Program-made: the position numbers and the translations under genes
From: CAYLLD01 sp964425135
GTDB lineage: Bacteria > Pseudomonadota > Alphaproteobacteria > Rhodobacterales > Rhodobacteraceae
NCBI GenBank assembly: GCA_964425135.1
Contig: CAYRKW010000082.1
Coordinates: 1 to 10,870, forward strand
Length of the DNA stretch: 10,870 nucleotides
Reading direction: 5' to 3'
Notes under the pieces: generated by a model
Databases searched by the model: none
Told to the model about the DNA's origin: nothing
What the model saw: the letters and a program-made list of their open reading frames with translations, nothing else
Part shown: in pieces, positions 5,788 to 10,870 of the stretch
Position numbering within the stretch: position 1 is the first letter of the stretch
How the letters are laid out: the number at the start of each line of letters is the position of its first letter

Positions 5788-6312
5788 ATGGGCCATGTCA
5801 TGAATTTGCTTCGCATTCTTGACCAAAATGCAGAACGCTGGCTGCTTTTGACCTTCTACGTGATGCTGGTCATTACCATGGCAGTCGAAGTACTGCGCCG
5901 CGAAATATTCGCCTACTCCTCAATCTGGGGCGAAGAGATCGTGCGCTACGCGTTCATCTATCTCGCCTGGATCGGGGCCGCCGCGGCTGTGAAGGAAAGG
6001 GCGCATATCCGGATTGACGTAATCATGCACTACCTGCCGCAAAGGCCAAAAGCGCTTCTCTATATTTTCGGTGATGTGATCATGATGATTGTGGCCGTGA
6101 TCGCGCTCTACTGGTCATATGAATCTGTTCATGTGTCCTGGAAATTTGGGTCTGTGACGGACGGACTGCGGATCTCAAAGGTCTGGTTTTTGATGTCCGT
6201 ACCAGCTGGTTTTGCGCTCATGATATGGCGCTTGCTGCAATCCATGCGCCGTGACTTTATATCCCTCCGGACAGGAAAGCCTGTCTACGAGGGCGACACC
6301 CTGTTCGACTGA
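5788..6312 (+). CDS. dctQ: TRAP transporter small membrane subunit (DctQ family)
   Basis: This 174-residue protein has four predicted helices (about 18-37, 50-67, 88-110 and 130-148). It also has the DctQ signature IWGEEIVRYAFIYLAWIGAA followed by VKERAHIRID near the second helix. It forms the inner-membrane complex with DctM and receives substrate from the binding protein. ATG 5788 is used; ATG 5800 in frame is possible, and neither has a good ribosome site, so translation may be weak or depend on upstream mRNA. A 106-base gap with a strong hairpin separates it from the binding-protein gene, while the DctM gene follows after 12 bases. Confidence 0.92.
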   Translation: MGHVMNLLRILDQNAERWLLLTFYVMLVITMAVEVLRREIFAYSSIWGEEIVRYAFIYLAWIGAAAAVKERAHIRIDVIMHYLPQRPKALLYIFGDVIMMIVAVIALYWSYESVHVSWKFGSVTDGLRISKVWFLMSVPAGFALMIWRLLQSMRRDFISLRTGKPVYEGDTLFD

Positions 6313-6324
6313 GGAGCGCGATAC

Positions 6325-7653
6325 ATGCTTTGGAACACTGTCGCACAAACGGTTGAGCTGGGGTGGGATTTTTACCTGCCTGTCATCATCTTTGTCGGGC
6401 TTATCGCTCTGGCTGTGCCCGTTTGGGCGGCCATCGGCTCTTCGGCCATTCTGATGCTGCTGATGTCAGGGGACTTGCCCTTGTCGTTGGTTGGCGAACG
6501 TCTCTTTACCGGGATAGACGCCTTTGCGCTGACCGCGATTCCGCTGTTCATTCTGACCGGTGACGTGCTCGTGCGCACCGGACTCAGCCGAAAATTTCTG
6601 GACGTCGCAGAGGCGCTGACCTGTTTTACCAAAGGCGGCTTTGGCTCTGCCACCGTTTTGGTCTGCGGCATGTTTGCAGCCATCTCTGGCTCGGATGCTG
6701 CTGGCGCTGCTGCGGTGGGACGCATGACCATCGCCAGGCTGGTGGAGGCGGGTTACCCGCGCCCCTACGCCTGCGCATTGGTCGCGGCGGGGGCCTGTAC
6801 CGGCATCCTGATACCGCCCTCAATTGCCTACATCATCATCGGGCTTGTGCTGGGCATATCCGCATCGACCTTGTTCCTGGCGGCGCTGATCCCGGGTTTG
6901 TGCATCCTTATTGCCATCCTGATTACCAATCTCATTGTGAACCGCATCTATGCCTATGAAGGCGGCGGCAATCTCACCTTTGGCGAGTGGTTGGGCAATC
7001 TCGGCCGGTCCCTCAAGTCTGGTTGGTATGCATTCATCGTGCCGGGCATCATCTTCTATGGCATTTTCTCGGGACGACTGACCCCAACCGAAGCAGGCGC
7101 GACGGCTGTTATTGTAACCATCGCGATGGGCTTTCTGCTTGGGACCCTGAAGTGGTCGGATTTCCCTGCCATGCTGGTCAGCTCCGCGAAGGTAAATGGC
7201 GTTATCCTGCCGATCATCGCATTTTCGGCCCCGCTCGCCGAAGCGCTTGCGATTATGGGCGTGCCGCAGGGTTTTGTGGCATCCGCAACAAGTCTGACCG
7301 AAGAGCCATGGCTGCTGATCTTGCTGATGATCGGCATTCTGGTCGCGGCTGGCTGTGTGATGGAGACAACGCCCAACATCGTGATCCTTGCGCCGATCCT
7401 TCAACCCCTGGCTGAGAACATTGGCATGAACGAAATCCAGTTCTGCGTTATGATGATCACGGCTTTGGGTGTGGGCTTCATCACGCCGCCACTTGGGCTC
7501 AATCTGTTCGTGGTGTCGGGCATTACCGGTGAATCCATCCTCAAAATTGCTGTGCGCGCTGTACCGTTCGTGCTCTGCATGTTTGTGGTGGTGTTGTTCA
7601 TCGCCTATGTCCCGTCAGTATCCACAACTCTTCTTCCAGACATCTACAAATAG
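6325..7653 (+). CDS. dctM: TRAP transporter large permease (DctM family)
   Basis: This 442-residue polytopic inner-membrane protein is of the usual DctM size. It is the channel subunit, normally driven by a sodium or proton gradient. Family marks include VPVWAAIGSSAIL near the start, the ISGSDAAGAAAVG motif, GILIPPSIAYIIIG, the PGIIFYGIFSGRLTPTEAGA segment and a C-terminal GFITPPLGLNLFVVSG. GAGGAG (6311-6316) lies 8 bases before the ATG and overlaps the DctQ stop codon, pointing to tight coupling. Eleven bases after its stop the HpsN gene begins. Confidence 0.95.
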   Translation: MLWNTVAQTVELGWDFYLPVIIFVGLIALAVPVWAAIGSSAILMLLMSGDLPLSLVGERLFTGIDAFALTAIPLFILTGDVLVRTGLSRKFLDVAEALTCFTKGGFGSATVLVCGMFAAISGSDAAGAAAVGRMTIARLVEAGYPRPYACALVAAGACTGILIPPSIAYIIIGLVLGISASTLFLAALIPGLCILIAILITNLIVNRIYAYEGGGNLTFGEWLGNLGRSLKSGWYAFIVPGIIFYGIFSGRLTPTEAGATAVIVTIAMGFLLGTLKWSDFPAMLVSSAKVNGVILPIIAFSAPLAEALAIMGVPQGFVASATSLTEEPWLLILLMIGILVAAGCVMETTPNIVILAPILQPLAENIGMNEIQFCVMMITALGVGFITPPLGLNLFVVSGITGESILKIAVRAVPFVLCMFVVVLFIAYVPSVSTTLLPDIYK

Positions 7654-7664
7654 GACTTCGCTAC

Positions 7665-8972
7665 ATGACCCGTGAATATCTTAAGAAAGCGACACTCACT
7701 TCCGCCTCTGGCGCGTCGGATGTGCATGACACGGTTGTGTCGATCCTTGAAGACATCAAGGCAGGCGGCGACGCGAAGGCAATGGAATATGCTGCCAAGT
7801 TTGACCGCTACGACGGCAATGTTTTGTTGACCCCAGAAGAAATTGATGCGGCCATTGCACTGGTTCCCGAACGGCTGAAGTCGGACATTCAATTTGCGCA
7901 TGACAATGTGAAGCGGTTCGCCGAATTGCAGAAAAGCACCGTTGCAGATGTGGAGATGGAGATTAAGCCAGGCTACATCGCGGGTCAAAAGGCGATCCCG
8001 GTGGACGCAGCTGGCTGCTATGTCCCCGGTGGCCGCTACAGCCATATCGCAAGCGCAATCATGACAGTGACCACAGCCAAGGTGGCAGGCTGCAAGCATA
8101 TTACAGCGTGTTCGCCACCGCGTCCTGAAGTCGGCATTGCCCCGGCCATTGTCTACGCCGCCCATATTTGTGGCGCGGACAAGATCCTTGCCATGGGCGG
8201 TGTGCAAGGCGTTGCTGCGATGACCTATGGTCTGTTTGATTTGCCCAAAGCAAATATCCTTGTGGGGCCAGGAAACCAGTTTGTCGCCGAAGCGAAACGC
8301 ATTCTGTTCGGTAGCGTCGGCATTGACATGATCGCGGGTCCAACCGACAGTCTGATCCTGGCCGATAAGGACGCAGATGCGCATATTGTTGCCACCGACC
8401 TCGTCAGTCAGGCTGAGCATGGGTACAACAGTCCGGTTTGGCTGGTCACGGATGATCGCGCATTGGCTGAGGACGTGATGAACCGCGTGCCTGCTCTGAT
8501 CGAGGATTTGCCCGAGTTGAACCGCGACAACGCATTTGCAGCATGGCGCGACTATGCGGAAGTCATCATCTGCTCTGACCGTGTGGAGATGGCCAAATGC
8601 AGCGATGAATACGCCCCCGAACACCTGACAGTCATGGCAGCAGACCTCGATTGGTGGCTTGAGCACCTGACGTGCTACGGCTCGCTCTTCCTCGGCGAAG
8701 AAACGACCGTGTCCTATGGCGATAAGGCCTCTGGAACGAACCACGTCCTGCCAACCTCAGGCGCGGCGGGCTATACAGGTGGATTGTCGGTCCACAAGTA
8801 CATGAAAATCGTCACATGGCAGCGTGCTACACAGGAAGCCTCCAAAGATGTGGCCATTGCAACGGCACGGATTTCGCGTCTGGAAGGCATGGAAGGGCAT
8901 GCCCGTGCTGCAGATGTGCGCTTGGCCAAATACTTCCCCGGTGAGACCTTTGATTTGACGGCTGATGGCTAA
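7665..8972 (+). CDS. hpsN: Sulfopropanediol 3-dehydrogenase HpsN (HisD-fold)
   Basis: HpsN oxidises (R)-2,3-dihydroxypropane-1-sulfonate to (R)-sulfolactate with NAD+ (EC 1.1.1.308), a two-step oxidation like that of histidinol dehydrogenase. The 435-residue protein has the full HisD-family pattern. Candidate zinc ligands are Gln249 and His252 in SQAEHG, Asp353 in GDKASGTNH, and His412 in EGMEGHARA. Glu319-His320 in DEYAPEHL correspond to the catalytic pair. GPGNQFVAEAKR and IAGPTDSL are also conserved. True HisD would sit with histidine genes; here the neighbours are a TRAP system, a short-chain dehydrogenase and ComD, which favours HpsN. A weak AGGA lies 9 bases upstream of the start. Its stop overlaps the start of the next gene by 8 bases. 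A HisD-like paralogue for another alcohol cannot be fully excluded. Confidence 0.88.
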   Translation: MTREYLKKATLTSASGASDVHDTVVSILEDIKAGGDAKAMEYAAKFDRYDGNVLLTPEEIDAAIALVPERLKSDIQFAHDNVKRFAELQKSTVADVEMEIKPGYIAGQKAIPVDAAGCYVPGGRYSHIASAIMTVTTAKVAGCKHITACSPPRPEVGIAPAIVYAAHICGADKILAMGGVQGVAAMTYGLFDLPKANILVGPGNQFVAEAKRILFGSVGIDMIAGPTDSLILADKDADAHIVATDLVSQAEHGYNSPVWLVTDDRALAEDVMNRVPALIEDLPELNRDNAFAAWRDYAEVIICSDRVEMAKCSDEYAPEHLTVMAADLDWWLEHLTCYGSLFLGEETTVSYGDKASGTNHVLPTSGAAGYTGGLSVHKYMKIVTWQRATQEASKDVAIATARISRLEGMEGHARAADVRLAKYFPGETFDLTADG

Positions 8973-9726
8973 CCCAAGCGCACTTTTTGATCTGAGCGGG
9001 AAGGTGGCTTGCGTCACCGGGGCAAGTTCGGGTCTGGGCCGCCGTGCAGCCATTGCCTTGGCGGATGCCGGGGCAAAGGTCGTTGGTGTGGCGCGCCGCC
9101 AAAAGGCGCTGGACAGCCTTTGTGCCGAACTTGGCGCCACTGCTGCCGGTGTCGCGGAGGATGTGTCTGATCGGGCGAGGCTGCCTGAGTTGGTGGCCAA
9201 GGTGGCAGCGCCCTTTGGTGCGCCAGATATTCTGATCCATGCAGCAGGTGTCAACACCCGCGAGCCAGCCGATGATGTTACCCCCGAAGGCTGGGACCAG
9301 ACGATAGCGCTCAACCTGTCAGCACCGTTTTTCCTCAGTCAGGCCATGGTTCCGGCGATGCGGGAAAAGGGCTGGGGGCGGATTGTGAACTTTGCCTCCC
9401 TACAGACGAAACGCGCCTTTCCCGGTGGCATTGCCTATGGAGCGAGCAAAGCCGGGATTGGGCAGTTGACGCGCGCTATGGCGGAAGCCTGGTCCAAAGA
9501 CGGGATAACAGCCAACGCGATCGGACCGGGTTTTTTCCCTACCGAATTGACCGCTGCCGTGTTCGATGACGAAGACCGCGCGGCACGCAACGCCGCGCAG
9601 ACCTGCATGGGACGCAACGGGCGGCTTGAAGACATTGATGGTCCGGTGTTGTTTTTGTGTTCAGATGCCTCCTCATTTGTCACGGGACAAGTGCTGATGG
9701 TGGACGGAGGGTTCACTGCGAAATGA
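8965..9726 (+). CDS. hpsO: Short-chain dehydrogenase, HpsO-like DHPS 2-dehydrogenase candidate
   Basis: This 253-residue classical SDR has the TGASSGLG cofactor loop (residues 18-25), HAAG (92-95), Asn117, and the catalytic Ser145, Tyr158 and Lys162 (Ser-x12-Tyr-x3-Lys). It ends in FVTGQVLMVDGG. Arg44-Arg45 after the second strand would favour NADP(H), which is worth testing because DHPS oxidation is usually NAD-linked. Its start overlaps hpsN by 8 bases, so the two are translationally coupled. In known DHPS clusters, HpsO and HpsP are 2-dehydrogenases that interconvert DHPS stereoisomers through the 2-keto form, so HpsN sees the (R)-isomer. The family match is certain; the hpsO label rests on neighbours and should be read as probable. 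The other close match is gluconate 5-dehydrogenase-like SDRs. Confidence 0.85.
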   Translation: MANPSALFDLSGKVACVTGASSGLGRRAAIALADAGAKVVGVARRQKALDSLCAELGATAAGVAEDVSDRARLPELVAKVAAPFGAPDILIHAAGVNTREPADDVTPEGWDQTIALNLSAPFFLSQAMVPAMREKGWGRIVNFASLQTKRAFPGGIAYGASKAGIGQLTRAMAEAWSKDGITANAIGPGFFPTELTAAVFDDEDRAARNAAQTCMGRNGRLEDIDGPVLFLCSDASSFVTGQVLMVDGGFTAK

Positions 9727-9848
9727 GGGCCTTGGTTTTTGATCGCGTTGAAACACTGGGCTACCACGATCTGTCAGATCGCGGGGCTCCCCCTGCGCCC
9801 CCCGGTGATGCCCAGCCCAGACGCGCAGAATTGGATCAGATATGTTGA
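9723..9848 (+). pseudogene. N-terminal remnant of a zinc-type (MDR) alcohol dehydrogenase, possibly hpsP
   Basis: An ATG at 9723 overlaps the SDR stop (ATGA). It opens a 41-codon frame starting MRALVFDRVETLGYHDL and running on to a Pro-rich PPGDA. This matches the typical opening of medium-chain (zinc) dehydrogenases, where MRALV..., a Tyr/His-Asp pair and a P.PG(E/D) segment precede the ALVRV strand. After PPGDA the similarity stops, the frame closes at 9848, and none of the expected downstream signatures (GICGSD, GHE, zinc cysteines) follow in any frame. About 300 codons would therefore be missing, consistent with an internal deletion joining the remnant to the region before the stress-protein gene. 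DHPS clusters often carry a second 2-dehydrogenase (HpsP) here, so it may be the decayed hpsP. It could still be translated as a short peptide. Confidence 0.6.
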
Positions 9849-9878
9849 ACGGTGCTTCAGTTCTGATGGAGTTAGATG

Positions 9879-10286
9879 ATGTATAAGAAGATACTTGTTC
9901 CCATGGCGCTTGATCACGGTGTGTCCGCGAACACACTTGAGATTGCGCGGTCGCTGACAGGTGGCACTGGCGAAATTATCGCGCTGCATGTCTACGAAGC
10001 GCCGCAAGGGTCGGTTCAGGTGTATGTGGACGAAGATCTCCGAAAGGAGTCTATGGCCCGCGCACATGTGGAAATGGTGTCCAAAACCGCTGATCTTGAC
10101 GGTGTCTCAGCGCAGATGGTTGTCGGGCATACCTATCGGTCCATCATCGACTACGCTACTGAACACAATGTGGATTGCATCGTGATGGGATCGCACAAAC
10201 CGGGATTTAGCGACTTCCTGCTGGGCTCGACCGCGGCCCGCGTTGTACGCCATGCGCCCTGTGCCGTGCATGTTTACCGAAGCTGA
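9879..10286 (+). CDS. Universal stress protein (UspA family), TRAP-associated
   Basis: This is a 135-residue single-domain Usp starting MYKKILVPMAL. GGAG (9868-9871) is 7 bases before ATG 9879; an adjacent ATG at 9876 is possible. The C-terminal nucleotide-binding segment GSHKPGFSDFLLGSTAARV lacks the standard second Gly of the G-x2-G-x9-G pattern. It resembles UspF-like variants, where ATP binding can be kept. Usp genes are often found with TRAP transporters, and TeaD of Halomonas is a known regulator of a TRAP transporter. A role tuning DHPS uptake is therefore plausible but unproven. It lies between the dehydrogenase remnant and comD. Confidence 0.9.
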   Translation: MYKKILVPMALDHGVSANTLEIARSLTGGTGEIIALHVYEAPQGSVQVYVDEDLRKESMARAHVEMVSKTADLDGVSAQMVVGHTYRSIIDYATEHNVDCIVMGSHKPGFSDFLLGSTAARVVRHAPCAVHVYRS

Positions 10287-10335
10287 ATATTCTAACCAAC
10301 GCGCTCCTGCGCACTCTTGAAAGGCAAAGACTGAC

Positions 10336-10842
10336 ATGAATATCGACAAGAAGATCGTAGACGATCTTGTCGCCAATGAAGTCTCATTTGTCACAACCGT
10401 TCCCTGCAAACAGCTGGCCGGTGTGATTGATGAGGTTGAGAACCGCGATGAGATTTTCCACATCCCCTCCAATAAGGAAGACGAGGGCATGGGGCTGTGT
10501 GCCGGTGCCTTTATGGGTGGCAAGCGCCCTGCGATCATCATGCAAAACACCGCGATCGGAGTGACGATCAATACGCTGGCGACGCTGACGCAGTTTTACC
10601 GGATGCCGCTGCCGATGATCATTTCCTATCGTGGTGAGCTGCGCGAGCCGGTCGCCTGTCAGGTTGAAATGGCCGTGCACACCAAAGCGCTTTTGGCGCA
10701 ACTGAATATTCCGACCTATCACTTCCATTGGCAACGGGATGTGGAAGAGTTCGATAATATCCTCAAATACACCTTTATGTGCAACAAACCGGTCGCGATC
10801 CTGACCGATGCCAATTTCTGGGGAGGCTATGGCGACCAATGA
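10336..10842 (+). CDS. comD: Sulfopyruvate decarboxylase alpha subunit ComD
   Basis: ComD with ComE decarboxylates sulfopyruvate to sulfoacetaldehyde (EC 4.1.1.79), using thiamine diphosphate. The 168-residue product is the usual size for the alpha subunit, which carries the Pyr-type half. Visible marks are the opening FVTTVPCKQL, the IPSNKEDEGMGLCAGA region with Glu48 or Glu50 where the catalytic glutamate is expected, then TAIGVTINTLATL and RGELREPVACQVEM. The diphosphate-binding half belongs to ComE, which starts at its stop codon. AAGG is 11 bases before the ATG. Sulfolactate must first be oxidised to sulfopyruvate, by an SlcD- or ComC-type enzyme not seen here. Confidence 0.9.
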   Translation: MNIDKKIVDDLVANEVSFVTTVPCKQLAGVIDEVENRDEIFHIPSNKEDEGMGLCAGAFMGGKRPAIIMQNTAIGVTINTLATLTQFYRMPLPMIISYRGELREPVACQVEMAVHTKALLAQLNIPTYHFHWQRDVEEFDNILKYTFMCNKPVAILTDANFWGGYGDQ

Positions 10843-10870
10843 TCCGTTCTGAAATCCTGAAAGAAATCGC
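10839..10870 (+). CDS. comE: Sulfopyruvate decarboxylase beta subunit ComE (5' fragment)
   Basis: The ATG at 10839 overlaps the ComD stop in an ATGA arrangement and the frame stays open to the window edge (MIRSEILKEIA). Only 10 full codons and part of an eleventh are present, so the assignment rests on the comD-comE pairing rather than on domain evidence. Confidence 0.6.
   Translation, partial: MIRSEILKEI

Noticed and set aside
7644..8744. A 366-residue minus-strand frame opposite hpsN
   Set aside because: The plus strand encodes an intact HisD-fold enzyme with all key residues. The antisense frame is Cys/His-rich without a recognisable domain, a known by-product of GC-biased codon use.
9781..9809. 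GC-rich GCGGGG/CCCCC stretch as a terminator after the SDR gene
   Set aside because: It lies inside the dehydrogenase remnant frame, the stem is short and no T-run follows.
10301..10312. GCGC-TCCT-GCGC hairpin between Usp and comD
   Set aside because: Only a 4-bp stem with no T-run; too short to call a terminator in GC-rich DNA.

Overview
The window looks like chromosomal DNA of an alphaproteobacterium of the marine Roseobacter group (Rhodobacterales). This rests on protein style, moderate GC, and a DHPS (2,3-dihydroxypropane-1-sulfonate) utilisation cluster of the type known from roseobacters. No rRNA, tRNA, CRISPR array, insertion sequence or phage gene was seen.

Region 1 (1-3103) is a poorly characterised plus-strand block. 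A very acidic 242-residue protein carries two degenerate 40-residue repeats. It is followed by a 391-base non-coding stretch with a terminator-like hairpin, an 86-base two-part hairpin and two further hairpins. Next come two small exported paralogues, one a probable lipoprotein and one with a Sec signal peptide. They share a roughly 50-residue domain and end in Ser/Thr/Ala-rich tails. Last is a membrane-anchored LuxR-type regulator. I cannot assign a function to this block. Its make-up (regulator plus small low-complexity exported proteins) suggests an uncharacterised cell-surface or secreted system.

Region 2 (3141-10870) is the sulfonate block. A divergent LacI-family repressor faces an operon preceded by a perfect 16-bp LacI-type palindrome and a second imperfect copy 23 bp upstream. 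The two copies overlap a plausible promoter. The plus-strand order is: a 62-residue two-helix membrane protein, a TRAP transporter (Tat-exported binding protein, DctQ, DctM), HpsN (a HisD-fold sulfopropanediol 3-dehydrogenase), a short-chain dehydrogenase (HpsO-like), a 41-codon remnant of a zinc-type alcohol dehydrogenase (possibly the former hpsP), a universal stress protein, ComD, and the first 11 codons of ComE.

Inferred logic: the TRAP system imports DHPS. The short-chain dehydrogenase may help interconvert DHPS stereoisomers through the 2-keto form. HpsN oxidises (R)-DHPS to (R)-sulfolactate. After oxidation to sulfopyruvate by enzymes not in this window, ComDE decarboxylates it to sulfoacetaldehyde, which would normally go to Xsc. 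LacI would repress until an inducer appears. The most notable points are the novel-looking exported-protein block, the decayed dehydrogenase still translationally coupled to the SDR gene, the double operator, and the small membrane protein leading the transporter operon.
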